A DNA stretch of 64,000 nucleotides from Bacteroides sp. Marseille-P3684 (lineage in GTDB: Bacteria > Bacteroidota > Bacteroidia > Bacteroidales > Bacteroidaceae): assembly GCF_900291465.1 (NCBI RefSeq), contig NZ_LT985808.1:976092-1040091 (forward strand), in the 5' to 3' direction. Below are positions 50,694-58,905 of the stretch, one piece after another. A program made the translations under genes and the position numbers. Under the pieces are notes generated by a model, which searched no databases, was not told the origin of the DNA, and saw nothing but the letters and a program-made list of their open reading frames with translations. Every line of letters begins with the position of its first letter. Within the stretch, counting starts at the first letter, position 1.

Positions 50694-51205
50694 GGCTTTT
50701 CAGCTGACGCGTACTTTGTCGATTCCGAACAATCTGGCATGGAGATGCTAAGGACTGTGAATAGAAATGGTGAAAAAAGCGCCTGATTTTAGAAAACTAT
50801 ACATTTCATTTTCGGAAAACAGGCAAAACGTGCCCGGAACAATATTGTTTCGCGAGCCAAACAATATTGTTTGAGGCGTCAAACAATATAGTTTCACCTG
50901 CCAAACACTATTGTTTCGTGCTCGGAAGTCAAATCTTTGGAATGTGGAAGTAAAAAGAAGTGAGTTTCCTTTTCCAGAAGGAGTGCCGTGTCAATAAATC
51001 AGAAGGTATTAAAAAGTATGCTTGTCGAGGTGACGGGTGGCTGCATGTTGCGTTTCGTCCGTTGAACCTCTCTCTAGAAAAGCTGTGGAGAGGAAATGGT
51101 GTCAAACTGTATTTTGCGAATCGCCTGAGAATGCCACGAAATTCACCGATTCGTATTTTGGTGCGAGAAAATGCGTTGTGGAAGGCTTCGTTTGACACTT
51201 TGTCA
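50694..51205. repeat. Modular intergenic repeat, copy D (AT-palindrome subtype)
   Basis: It shares CTTTTCAGCTGACGCGTACT-type sequence at the left, the 22-bp palindrome array in the middle, and TTTTGCGAATCGCCTGAGAA with TTCGTTTGACACTTTGTCA at the right with the other copies. It lies directly beside the invertible segment. Confidence 0.65.
50837..50916. repeat. Array of four 14-bp palindromes with 22-bp period
   Basis: Units start at 50837 (GAACAATATTGTTT), 50859 (AAACAATATTGTTT), 50881 (AAACAATATAGTTT) and 50903 (AAACACTATTGTTT), each followed by a variable 8-base spacer. The period matches the 977-1056 array exactly. Confidence 0.85.
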
Positions 51206-51340
51206 GATGCCGCAGGTGGTGTGTGCCGGTTGGAAACAGAAAGGCACAGGGGAGACATCCTTTAAAAAGAAGCCCGCCATTGACGTTTGTTTTGTCAAAG
51301 ACGGGCAACTTACCATGTTCTAATTTATATCGAACTCACG

Positions 51341-52492
51341 TTAATTTAAATCATAAAATACCAGCACCGGATTTCCTTCTTCATCCGCCTGATTCAAACA
51401 AGCCTTCAACTCAGGAGAGATAATCTCCTCTTCCATATCAAGCAACGAAAGGCTGCCTACCAGCAAATCCCCATCCGTGCCGACTGGCATTGGAAACAAA
51501 CCGCCCAACCCCAAATCGTCCTGCACGTCAGCGGCTTTCACGTTGGCAACCCGACCCGAAGACTTGTTATAAACCGACAGATACAAGTCTTTTTGAACAT
51601 AATACTTCACGGCTAAGGCAGCCCGGTTTTCATATACATACAGAAAACGGATATAATCGTCCGACAAGATCTCACGCATTACATCTCCCGAATCTTCCGC
51701 TTTTTCAAAGACAGCAGCTTCGGGGAAGGTTCGATCTCCCCACTTCATCTCCAGGCATACCTTCAATGAATCATTCGTCCATTCATAAATCCGGTTCGAA
51801 AAATAGGGGTAAACACGTATCTTTCCTTCATAACCATAAAACGGAGCCGTATGCCCATGCAATATCCTGCCGGAAGCCGGTGCATCATATGCAGTGGACA
51901 ACACATTACCCTCCTTATCTGCCTCTACATATTGCTTTCCGCGGAAAGAATCATTCTGCCGTAAAGGGAAATAATATAGATAATCGCCCTCCGCAGGAAC
52001 GCAGAAAGCTAACGGAGCCTGCCCGGGAAGTTTAATATCTTCTTCATATTCAAAGGTTGTCAGATCATACTTCAACAGTTTCGACATCATACGGTCCATC
52101 ACATACAGTGAGCTGTCGGAGCGGTCAATCCAAAACGAATGCGGACTGAGGAATTCTCCCGGTCCGTTCCCCGTTCCCTCTATCTTATGAATAAACTTTC
52201 CGTCCGTTGCCGAAAATACCAGCACTGCATTGGTTTTATACGTATCAAGCAGATAAATCCTGTCTTTCCATACTTCAAGCTGATCTATAGTTCCAAACAA
52301 CGAGCTATCGGATGTCTCCAAAGGAAGAAAGCGTTCAATCCTTATCAGATCCGAACTTTTGCAAGTTTGCACATTACCGAAATCTACAAGCTCCGCTACC
52401 GGCTGGCTTGCGCCTTTCCGGGAGGTGCAACCGACAAATAGAATCAATAAAGTTGTAATAAATAGAACGAATACTTTATGCATACCTGTCAT
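51341..52492 (-). CDS. 6-bladed beta-propeller lipoprotein (DUF4934-type)
   Basis: This 383-residue lipoprotein has a signal peptide with lipobox LFVGC (Cys22); the ATG at 52483 is an alternative start. Repeated strands such as IDQLEVWKDRIYLLDTYKTNAVLVFSATDGKFIHKI and GNGPGEFLSPHSFWIDRSDSSLYVMDRMMSKLLKYD are typical of the 6-bladed propeller lipoproteins common in Bacteroides genomes. No catalytic residues are recognised and the function is unknown. The gene is AT-richer than the GC-rich genes on both sides, hinting at separate acquisition. It stands alone on the minus strand. Confidence 0.8.
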   Translation of the reverse strand: MTGMHKVFVLFITTLLILFVGCTSRKGASQPVAELVDFGNVQTCKSSDLIRIERFLPLETSDSSLFGTIDQLEVWKDRIYLLDTYKTNAVLVFSATDGKFIHKIEGTGNGPGEFLSPHSFWIDRSDSSLYVMDRMMSKLLKYDLTTFEYEEDIKLPGQAPLAFCVPAEGDYLYYFPLRQNDSFRGKQYVEADKEGNVLSTAYDAPASGRILHGHTAPFYGYEGKIRVYPYFSNRIYEWTNDSLKVCLEMKWGDRTFPEAAVFEKAEDSGDVMREILSDDYIRFLYVYENRAALAVKYYVQKDLYLSVYNKSSGRVANVKAADVQDDLGLGGLFPMPVGTDGDLLVGSLSLLDMEEEIISPELKACLNQADEEGNPVLVFYDLN

Positions 52493-52512
52493 ATTACAAG
52501 TTTAACGTTAAT

Positions 52513-53295
52513 TTAAAGGAACAGTTCCGGCTCGCGGCGTGCACTGCATTTGGCGTGGAGCATGGCGGTATAGGGCGTGTCGAACGTCAGTGCTCCGGTG
52601 GGGCAGGATTTCACGCAGGCGCAACACTTGATGCAGGTCGACGGTTCGGTCAGCACTTCGCCATCGTCGGTCATGCGGATGGACATGGTGGGGCAGGAAT
52701 TGATGCAGGTGCCGCAGCCGGTGCAGTCGTCTTCCTGCCAGACAGGTGCCTGGGGAGTGGGTGTGCCGACGGTGCGGTAGGGGACATTGCCCTTGATAAA
52801 AAAAGGTGTCAGTGTTCCGACTGATTCACCTTTGCGGCGTGCCTCGCGTCCGAAAGCTTCCGCCTTTGCACAGTCTTCCGCGTCGGGACGTCCCTCGGCG
52901 ATGGGCATGCCGGGACGACTGTAGGAATGTTCGCCGATGAAGGCTCCTGCTGCCAGAGGAAGGAAGCCCTGTGTTGTGAGCACGTCCCGCAGTTCGACGA
53001 GGGCGTCCTCATAGTCTCGGTTGCCGTAGGTGGCAATCAGGATGGCAGGCGTGGCATCGCCCAGCACGTTTTTCAGGCGTGTCAGTGCCAGGGGTGCGAC
53101 ACGTCCGGCATAGACAGGCACGGACACGATGGCGAGGCAGTCGTTTGCCAGGCGGATGGGAGATTTCAGCTGTCGACAGGTCAGGTCGAGTATGTCGTTC
53201 GGCAGGTCCTGCCAGGCACGTGCCACGGCAGTTGCCACCCGCAACGACGTATGGGTGGGGGAGAAGGTGATGACCCGGGTGTGTGTGATGTTCAT
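52513..53295 (-). CDS. EFR1-type flavodoxin-ferredoxin protein
   Basis: The 260-residue protein has a flavodoxin-like N-terminal half (VITFSPTHTSLRVATAVA and LAIVSVPVYAGRVAPLALTRLKNV, which would bind FMN). The C-terminal half carries two [4Fe-4S] motifs, CTGCGTCINSCP and CIKCCACVKSCP. Such proteins are cytoplasmic electron carriers in anaerobes, with partner enzymes usually unknown. A good -7 element, TACCTTTG on the minus strand (53328-53335), lies about 33 bases upstream of the start. Confidence 0.9.
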   Translation of the reverse strand: MNITHTRVITFSPTHTSLRVATAVARAWQDLPNDILDLTCRQLKSPIRLANDCLAIVSVPVYAGRVAPLALTRLKNVLGDATPAILIATYGNRDYEDALVELRDVLTTQGFLPLAAGAFIGEHSYSRPGMPIAEGRPDAEDCAKAEAFGREARRKGESVGTLTPFFIKGNVPYRTVGTPTPQAPVWQEDDCTGCGTCINSCPTMSIRMTDDGEVLTEPSTCIKCCACVKSCPTGALTFDTPYTAMLHAKCSARREPELFL

Positions 53296-53327
53296 AAATG
53301 GAAGATAAGTTCGTTGGTTAGTCGTTG

Positions 53328-53335
53328 CAAAGGTA
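53328..53335 (-). promoter_or_regulatory. Candidate -7 element for the flavodoxin-ferredoxin gene
   Basis: TACCTTTG on the minus strand fits TAnnTTTG and lies 33 bases upstream of the start codon. The -33 partner was not identified. Confidence 0.45.
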
Positions 53336-53364
53336 AGAAATGCTTTTGAATTTCTACGACAAAG

Positions 53365-53745
53365 TCAGTCTCCGGATTGTGCTTCCGTCTGTCCCAGTAT
53401 CCATTCGCGGAGGACCCGGGCATGGTTGCAGGTGGTGCTGCGTGCGCCGTAGATGAGGCTGACGTTGCCTTGTTGCAGGAGTTCGTGGCAGTGGCGTGCG
53501 AAGTCGGTGGCGGCAGGATTCTCGTCCAGCTCTTCCCGGTAGCGGTGTGCAAACTCCTCAAAATTTTCTTCTTTGTGTCCGAACCATTGGCGCAGGGCGG
53601 TCGAGGGGGTTACCTCTTTAGCCCATTCGTCGATGGCGGCAGCCTCTTTGGACAGTCCGCGGGGCCAGAGACGGTCGATCAGGATGCGGTGTCCGTCGGT
53701 TGGTTCGGCAGGCAGATAAGCCCGCTTGATGCGTAATTCGTACAT
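53365..53745 (-). CDS. DUF488 family protein
   Basis: This is a small cytoplasmic protein of 126 residues. DUF488 motifs are plain: IKRAYLPAEPTDGHRILIDRLWPRGLSKE, DEWAKEVTPSTALRQWFGH, FEEFAHRYREEL and VSLIYGARSTTCNHARVLREWI. The length is typical. The family has no well-established biochemical role. It lies between the flavodoxin gene and the kduI operon, with enough space on each side to be its own unit. Confidence 0.9.
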   Translation of the reverse strand: MYELRIKRAYLPAEPTDGHRILIDRLWPRGLSKEAAAIDEWAKEVTPSTALRQWFGHKEENFEEFAHRYREELDENPAATDFARHCHELLQQGNVSLIYGARSTTCNHARVLREWILGQTEAQSGD

Positions 53746-53803
53746 GGTGGTTATTCTCCTTTCTTTTTTCGTTGACTTGAATGCAGCTTGCTCTGAAACA
53801 AAA

Positions 53804-53841
53804 ACACTCCAACTGTCAACAGGGGTCGGCAGTTGGAGTGT
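53804..53841 (-). terminator. Intrinsic terminator of the kduI transcript
   Basis: ACACTCCAACTG (53804-53815) and CAGTTGGAGTGT (53830-53841) form a perfect 12-bp stem with a 14-base loop. On the minus strand it is followed by TTTTTGTTT, a classic U-run. Confidence 0.85.
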
Positions 53842-53866
53842 GTATGTGCGGACGGGTTGTCCCGTC

Positions 53867-54793
53867 TTATCTCATTTCAAGATATTGAATCTTGTCCTGG
53901 TCTCCGTAGTCGAGGTTCTCTCCAGCCATACCCCAGATGAACATGTAGTTGCTCGTTCCGGCAGCGGCGTGGATGGACCATTCGGGCGACATGATAGCCT
54001 GTTCGTTGTGCAGCCATACGAGACGCTCCTCCTGCGGTTCGCCCATGAGGTGGCAGATGGCGTTGCCTTCCGGTACGTTGAAGTAGAAGTAGGCCTCAAT
54101 GCGGCGGCTGTGTACGTGAGGCGGCATGGTGTTCCATACGCTGCCCGGCTTCAGTTCGGTCAGACCCATCTGGAGCTGGCAGGGACCTTCCTCGAGGACG
54201 TTGTTCACGATGAGCTGGTTGATGACACGGTCGTTGCTCTCCTCCAGCTTGCCGGCAGCCATGCTGTTTGCCTTGAGGGAGCCCTTGCGTCCGTCGATGG
54301 TAATCCACTGCGTCTTGTACTCCTTGTGTGCCGTGGCGGAGTTCAGGTAGAACTTGGCAGGGTTGGCAGCATCCTTGCTCTTGAAGGTCACCTGCTTGTT
54401 GCCGCGGCCCACGTAGAGAGCCTCCTTGAATTTCAGTTCATATTCCTTCCCGTCAACCGTCACGATGCCGTCTCCACCGACGTTGATGACGCCCAGTTCA
54501 CGGTTGTAGAGGAAGTAGGGAGCCTTCAGCGGGTCGATGGTGTCCAGCGAAAGTTCTTTGGTGGCAGGTACGGCACCGCCGAAGATGAAGCGGTCGTACA
54601 TGGAGTAAGTCACGTTAATCTGGTCGGGGACCATAACTTTTTCCATCGTGAAGGCGCTGCGCAGACGTTGCGTGTCGTAGTTCTTCACGTCCTGCGGGTT
54701 GCAGGCAGTCTGGATGGTGTAGTTCACTTGGGCAGAGGCGCTCAGTGCAGCCACGCCCATCATGATGGCAAGTGTCAATCGTTTCATAGTCAT
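53867..54793 (-). CDS. kduI: 5-dehydro-4-deoxy-D-glucuronate isomerase with an N-terminal signal peptide
   Basis: KduI converts the unsaturated uronate product of pectin or glycosaminoglycan breakdown into 3-deoxy-D-glycero-2,5-hexodiulosonate. The 308-residue product shows the zinc site ([15 protein letters not shown] with two His and a Glu, and a further His in [18 protein letters not shown]) and the usual body ([32 protein letters not shown]). Unusually, a hydrophobic leader ending in ALSASAQ precedes the conserved start, which would send the enzyme to the periplasm. KduI enzymes are usually near 280 residues and cytoplasmic, and the extra length here equals the leader. The gene follows the EIIC gene by 15 bases, so they form one operon. 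Confidence 0.9.
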   Translation of the reverse strand: MTMKRLTLAIMMGVAALSASAQVNYTIQTACNPQDVKNYDTQRLRSAFTMEKVMVPDQINVTYSMYDRFIFGGAVPATKELSLDTIDPLKAPYFLYNRELGVINVGGDGIVTVDGKEYELKFKEALYVGRGNKQVTFKSKDAANPAKFYLNSATAHKEYKTQWITIDGRKGSLKANSMAAGKLEESNDRVINQLIVNNVLEEGPCQLQMGLTELKPGSVWNTMPPHVHSRRIEAYFYFNVPEGNAICHLMGEPQEERLVWLHNEQAIMSPEWSIHAAAGTSNYMFIWGMAGENLDYGDQDKIQYLEMR

Positions 54794-54808
54794 ATAATTA
54801 TGTGTTTC

Positions 54809-56203
54809 TTACTTGTTCTTGTTTCCGGATGCTTTGATGATGCGTACGCGGTTGAGGTACATCATGCCCATGGTGAAGAGCACGAGGATGCCGGCACCGA
54901 TGTACTTGAAGCTGTATGTCAGGTGGAAGATGACCCACGAGAAGATGCTCGAAGCGAAGTCAAGCGCACCACCGCCTTGGAAGCCTTCGGGGATGCGTAC
55001 GGCGGCATCCTGGGTCTTCACATAGACGTCGGTGGCTGCCTCGGTGAAGAAGGGGGCCAGGTTGGTCACGAAGTAGAGTCCAACGATGAGTGCTATCAGT
55101 CCGACGATGAAGGTCTTCAGCACGTTACCCTTGGTGATGGGGAGTACGGCAGGGAAGAGGTAGAACATGCCGGCGAGTGAGGCCAGCGGAAGGAACTGGT
55201 TGCCCGGCAGGATGACCGAGAGGAACAGCACGACGGGGATGAGCAGCAGCGAAACGACCAGGGTCGTGGGGTGACCGATGACCAATGCCGGGCTCATGCC
55301 GATGTTCAGACCGGCACTGTTCTTGAATTTGCGGGCGATGAGTTCGCGGGTGGCGTCGGAGATGGGTTTCAGTCCTTCGATGAAGAGGCTGGTGATGCGC
55401 GGAATCAGCTCCATGACGGCTCCCATCTGGATGCCCAGTTTGAGGATACCGGGGATGCCGGCAACGAGTTCCTGGCTGTCCTTGCAGGCAAGTGCGCCGA
55501 TGGCACATCCCACGATGACACCGAGGAAGAGCGGTTCGCCCATGATGCCGAATTTCTTCTTCATGCCTTCGGCGTCGATGTTGAGCTTGTCGAAGCCGGG
55601 AATCTTGTCGAGCACCTTGTTGATGACTACGGCAAACGGCACGAATCCCTGGCAGAACGGTTGCGGGATGGAGATGCCGTCCATGCCGTCGTAGTATTTC
55701 TGGAACTTGTCGGCGGTCAGGTCTGCCATGATGAGGGTGATGATGTAGCAGATGATGGCGGCGAAGAAGCCCCACCAGATGTTGCCGCAGGCAAAGTAGA
55801 CCACTGCCCCGATGAAGGCAAAGTGCCAGTAGTTCCACAGGTCGATGTTGACAGTCTTGGTTGTCTTGGTGAGGAGCATCACGATGTTCACCGCCAGGCA
55901 GACGGGAATGATGAATGCACCCACCGAGGTGTTGTATGCCACGGAAGCCGCGGCGGGCCATCCCATGTCGAAGATGTCCAGGCTCAGGCCATAGATTTCA
56001 GTGACCTTCTTGAGCGGTTCGCCCAGGCTGTCGGTGAGCAGTCTCGTGATGACCGAGAGTCCCACAAAACCCACGCCGACGAGCAATCCGCTCTTGAGCG
56101 CTTTTCCGAATTTGATACCGATACACACGCCGAGTATCGTAAAGATGATAGGCATCATGACGGGTGCCCCCAGACCGATAATGTAGCTGAATACTGCTTC
56201 CAT
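54809..56203 (-). CDS. PTS galactitol-type EIIC-like membrane transporter (orphan)
   Basis: The 464-residue product has about ten membrane helices and matches the galactitol/GatC EIIC family: MEAVFSYIIGLGAPVMMPIIFTILGVCIGIKFGKAL, PAAASVAYNTSVGAFIIPVCLAVN, DGISIPQPFCQGFVPFAVVIN and NIGMSPALVIGHPTTLVVSLLL. No EIIA, EIIB, HPr or EI gene is present in the window. Bacteroidales generally lack a working phosphotransferase system, so it may act as a phosphorylation-independent permease. Pairing with a signal-peptide KduI suggests uptake of a uronate derivative. That substrate is an inference. Confidence 0.88.
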   Translation of the reverse strand: MEAVFSYIIGLGAPVMMPIIFTILGVCIGIKFGKALKSGLLVGVGFVGLSVITRLLTDSLGEPLKKVTEIYGLSLDIFDMGWPAAASVAYNTSVGAFIIPVCLAVNIVMLLTKTTKTVNIDLWNYWHFAFIGAVVYFACGNIWWGFFAAIICYIITLIMADLTADKFQKYYDGMDGISIPQPFCQGFVPFAVVINKVLDKIPGFDKLNIDAEGMKKKFGIMGEPLFLGVIVGCAIGALACKDSQELVAGIPGILKLGIQMGAVMELIPRITSLFIEGLKPISDATRELIARKFKNSAGLNIGMSPALVIGHPTTLVVSLLLIPVVLFLSVILPGNQFLPLASLAGMFYLFPAVLPITKGNVLKTFIVGLIALIVGLYFVTNLAPFFTEAATDVYVKTQDAAVRIPEGFQGGGALDFASSIFSWVIFHLTYSFKYIGAGILVLFTMGMMYLNRVRIIKASGNKNK

Positions 56204-56254
56204 GCTTTTGTTAGTAATTTTAGGGTATTAGTTTTTCAAGTATTTCGTTTGGCG

Positions 56255-56262
56255 CAAAATTA
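56255..56262 (-). promoter_or_regulatory. Candidate -7 element for the EIIC-kduI operon
   Basis: TAATTTTG on the minus strand matches TAnnTTTG and lies about 52 bases upstream of the EIIC start. Confidence 0.45.
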
Positions 56263-56338
56263 GTGTTTTTTTGTTAGATACGGTTCCTCTATTATGTAGA
56301 TTATGTCGCACGGAGGTACCGGATTATATGTTTTTTTC

Positions 56339-57058
56339 TTAAACGGCTCCCTTTCCGGTGTGGCTCACTCCGTAGCCGAACAGGGCGAAGTCACCCAGGC
56401 AGGGGTCTCCGGGGAACACTTCCGCCAATGCCTCCGTGATGAGGCGGGCATTGCGCAGGGAGAAGGTGGGCTTCGGAATCAGACCCAGGTCGCAGGCGAT
56501 GCGGCAGACATGGGTGTCGAGGGGGATGAGCAGTTCGGAGGGGGAGAAGGACTGCCAGATGCCGAAGTCGACGGGACCTTGCGGGCGGATCATCCAGCGC
56601 AGGAACATGTTGAGCTTCTTCTGCGGACTGGCGGACGACACGCCGAGGAAGGCGCAGAGGCGTTCCATCGGTGTCCCCGGACAGGCGAGGAGGGCTTCCT
56701 CCAGGCAGTTGTAGCGGGTATAGGCTGCATGCAGTCGTTCGAAATAAGTGCGGAAAGCGGCGTAGGACAGCATGCGGTAGAAGCTGTCGCGACGGGTCGA
56801 CGGTAAGTCCGTGTCCCAACGTCGGGAGAGCACGTACTGCCACGGACTGTCGCCCATCAGACGGTCCAGCTCGTCCGCCTTCTTCAGAATCTGCGTCCGT
56901 GAACCGAAGCTGAGGATGGCCGTGAGCAGTCCGCTCACCTCGATGTCCTGCTTGCGCCGGTAGCGGTGGGGGAACTGCACGGGGTCGCCCGTGATGAAGC
57001 GTTCGTTGTGGTATTCCTCCGCCCATTGGCGGAGTCGGTCCCGGGTCAGTGCGTCCAT
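56339..57058 (-). CDS. TIGR02757 family protein
   Basis: The frame extends to 57178 but overlaps the preceding gene. The ATG at 57058 begins MDALTRDRLRQWAEEYH just after the stop of the CorC-like gene, giving 239 residues. Family motifs are visible (DPVQFPHRYRRKQDIEVSGLLTAILSFGSR, FLRWMIRPQGPVDFGIWQ, LLIPLDTHVCRIACDLGL, GDPCLGDFALFGYGVSH). The predicted fold is a helix-hairpin-helix DNA glycosylase-like protein, but activity is not established. It is probably translated together with the CorC/HlyC-type gene, with only four bases between them. Confidence 0.85.
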   Translation of the reverse strand: MDALTRDRLRQWAEEYHNERFITGDPVQFPHRYRRKQDIEVSGLLTAILSFGSRTQILKKADELDRLMGDSPWQYVLSRRWDTDLPSTRRDSFYRMLSYAAFRTYFERLHAAYTRYNCLEEALLACPGTPMERLCAFLGVSSASPQKKLNMFLRWMIRPQGPVDFGIWQSFSPSELLIPLDTHVCRIACDLGLIPKPTFSLRNARLITEALAEVFPGDPCLGDFALFGYGVSHTGKGAV

Positions 57059-57062
57059 GACG

Positions 57063-58361
57063 TCAGCCGATGTTGCCTTGCAGGATGTTCGGCTCCACGG
57101 TGACGAGCACCTTGTCGATGCGGGCGCCGTCCATGTCGACAATCTCGAAGTGGAATCCCTTCCAGTCGACTTTCTCACCCGACTGCGGGATGTGCTCCAA
57201 CAGTTCGAGGATGAGTCCGCCCACGGTGTTGTAGGTGCTGTTGCTCTCGTAGAGGTCTTCCTGGTCGAAGTAGGAGAGGAAGTTGTAGAAGGTGCACTGT
57301 CCGTCGACCAGCCAGCTGTCGGAGTCGCTGCGCTTGATGATTTCCGGTTCGTTGTTGCTGCCTTCGATGGTGCCCACCAGTCCGCCGAGGATGTCCTTCA
57401 GCGTGATGATGCCCTGGAAACTTCCGAACTCGTCGCAGATGAAGGCCTGGCTCAACCGGTGTTCCTTCATCTGTTCCAGTGCCTTGTAGACACTCATGTT
57501 ATCGTGGAAATAGGTGGCGGGGCGCACGGCGTCGGCGAGGGTGAACTCATCCTGGTCGAAGAGGAAGATGAGGTCCTTCAGGCCGATGATGCCCAGCATG
57601 TTGTCAAACGTACGGTCGACCACCGGATAGGTCTCGAAGAGGTTCTTCTCGAGGATGGCCTTAATCTCGTCCTTCGTGTAGTGGATGTCGAGCGCCACCG
57701 TGTCGGTGCGGTGGGTCATGAGCGAGCTGACCTTGAGGTCGCCCAGGAGGAACACCCGCTCCACGATGTCCTGCTCCACCTCCTGCACTTCGCCGTCTTC
57801 CTTTCCTTCCTGCACAATCGACTTGATTTCCTCTTCCGTCACTTTGCTCTCGGCTTCCTTGATGCCGAGCAGGTTGAACATCACCTCGGTGCTCTTCGCC
57901 AGAATCCACACGAAGGGTGCGGCGATGAGGGAGAGGAAATACATCGGACGTGCGACGGCCTTCGAGGCTTTCTCCGCGAGGCTCAGTCCGATGCGCTTCG
58001 GTACAAGTTCACCGAAGATGATGGTCAGGTAGGTCACGAGGATGATGATGATGGTCTGTGCCGTCAGTCGGGCATAGGCGGCAGGGAAGCCGGCATCCGT
58101 CAGCAACTCGGAGAAGTCGTCGGCAAGTGTGGCACCGGAGTAGATACCGGTCAGGATGCCGATGAGGGTGATGCCGATTTGTACGGTGGAGAGGAAGCGG
58201 TCGGGGTCGTTGGCAAGTTTCAGCGCCATCTTGGCAGACTTGCTTCCCTTCTTGAGGTCGGTCGAAAGACTCGACTTACGCGCGGAGATGACCGCTATTT
58301 CAGACATGGCAAAGACGCCGTTGAGGAGAATGAGGAGTATGATTATGACTATTTCGTCCAT
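57063..58361 (-). CDS. CorC/HlyC-type hemolysin-family membrane protein (CNNM, CBS pair)
   Basis: Starting from the ATG at 58361 (MDEIVIIILLILLNGVFAMSEIAVIS) the protein has 432 residues. The upstream extension in this frame looks like leader sequence. It contains the DUF21/CNNM membrane domain (about 1-190, with ARKSSLSTDLKKGSKSA and TIIFGELVPKRIGL). Two CBS domains follow (LMTHRTDTVALDIH, and VDRTFDNMLGIIGLKDLIF with QAFICDEFGSFQGIITLKDIL). The C-terminal CorC_HlyC domain carries YNTVGGLILELLEHIPQSGE. It is expected in the inner membrane and linked to Mg2+ or Co2+ efflux. It is the first gene of a two-gene unit with the TIGR02757 gene. Confidence 0.93.
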   Translation of the reverse strand: MDEIVIIILLILLNGVFAMSEIAVISARKSSLSTDLKKGSKSAKMALKLANDPDRFLSTVQIGITLIGILTGIYSGATLADDFSELLTDAGFPAAYARLTAQTIIIILVTYLTIIFGELVPKRIGLSLAEKASKAVARPMYFLSLIAAPFVWILAKSTEVMFNLLGIKEAESKVTEEEIKSIVQEGKEDGEVQEVEQDIVERVFLLGDLKVSSLMTHRTDTVALDIHYTKDEIKAILEKNLFETYPVVDRTFDNMLGIIGLKDLIFLFDQDEFTLADAVRPATYFHDNMSVYKALEQMKEHRLSQAFICDEFGSFQGIITLKDILGGLVGTIEGSNNEPEIIKRSDSDSWLVDGQCTFYNFLSYFDQEDLYESNSTYNTVGGLILELLEHIPQSGEKVDWKGFHFEIVDMDGARIDKVLVTVEPNILQGNIG

Positions 58362-58439
58362 AAAGTTTGGGTATGTTGATAGATGTGGTTCTGCTGCTTG
58401 GCTCCCGCTGCGGGGAGACGTCGGTGGGGAGGGTAAGAA

Positions 58440-58520
58440 ATATTTAGGCACGAAGCGGATAGACAATCACGGCTGCGGCGGTCCGCGTGCCATGAAGAGC
58501 TATGCACTTCGTGCCTAAAA
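58440..58520. repeat. Inverted repeat in the leader of the CorC-like gene
   Basis: TTTAGGCACGAAG near 58441-58453 is mirrored by CTTCGTGCCTAAA near 58507-58519. The 50-base core contains a GC-rich dyad (GCGGCGGTCCGC). Position between the -7 element at 58555 and the start at 58361 puts it in the untranslated leader. Confidence 0.55.
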
Positions 58521-58554
58521 GAAGATATGCGAGTGTGTTTCGTTTCATGTCGCG

Positions 58555-58562
58555 CAAATATA
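58555..58562 (-). promoter_or_regulatory. Candidate -7 element for the CorC-like operon
   Basis: TATATTTG on the minus strand fits TAnnTTTG. It would give a leader of about 185 bases including the inverted repeat at 58440-58520. Confidence 0.4.
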
Positions 58563-58638
58563 GAAAGGAAACCCATACTTCCGTAGACGGAACGAAAAAC
58601 TTTTATATATTTTAAGTAAAATCATGGTGGACGGAGGC

Positions 58639-58815
58639 TTACCAGAACTTGTTGTGCTCGGCACTGTACTCAAATCCTGCCTGTGCAAGTGTGCGGATGA
58701 GGACCTGCTTGTCAAGGTGAAGGTCGTCACACAAGGCGTCGAGCGACGGGTAGCTGTCGCGCAGTTTCATGTTGATGAGGCTGTAGAGCATCATCGGGTC
58801 TTTGGGAAGTTCCAT
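58639..58815 (-). CDS. DUF4250 domain protein (58 residues)
   Basis: The minus strand encodes MELPKDPMMLYSLINMKLRD followed by SYPSLDALCDDLHLDKQVLI and a Tyr-rich C-terminus (AQAGFEYSAEHNKFW). It matches the DUF4250 family in both length and motif order. It resembles a small helix-turn-helix fold, but no function is known. A strong -7 element TAACTTTG lies at 58860-58867 on the same strand. Confidence 0.85.
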   Translation of the reverse strand: MELPKDPMMLYSLINMKLRDSYPSLDALCDDLHLDKQVLIRTLAQAGFEYSAEHNKFW

Positions 58816-58859
58816 GTTGTCAGTAATGTTTAGTCGTATACCGTTTTCTTTTCCGGGTG

Positions 58860-58867
58860 CAAAGTTA
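58860..58867 (-). promoter_or_regulatory. Candidate -7 element for the DUF4250 gene
   Basis: TAACTTTG on the minus strand is a close match to the Bacteroidales -7 consensus, about 45 bases upstream of the start. Confidence 0.5.
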
Positions 58868-58905
58868 CGGCTTTCTTCCGCTGGTTGTATCTCCGGCGGG
58901 CAGGT

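Larger units (their letters stand above)
50356..51340. other. Gene-free region with modular repeat copy D
   Basis: No convincing gene is present. On the minus strand an unusually long frame without an ATG runs 50805-50356 into the AraC half. Repeat copy D occupies 50694-51205. The remainder up to 51340 is AT-rich flank of the propeller lipoprotein gene. Confidence 0.55.
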
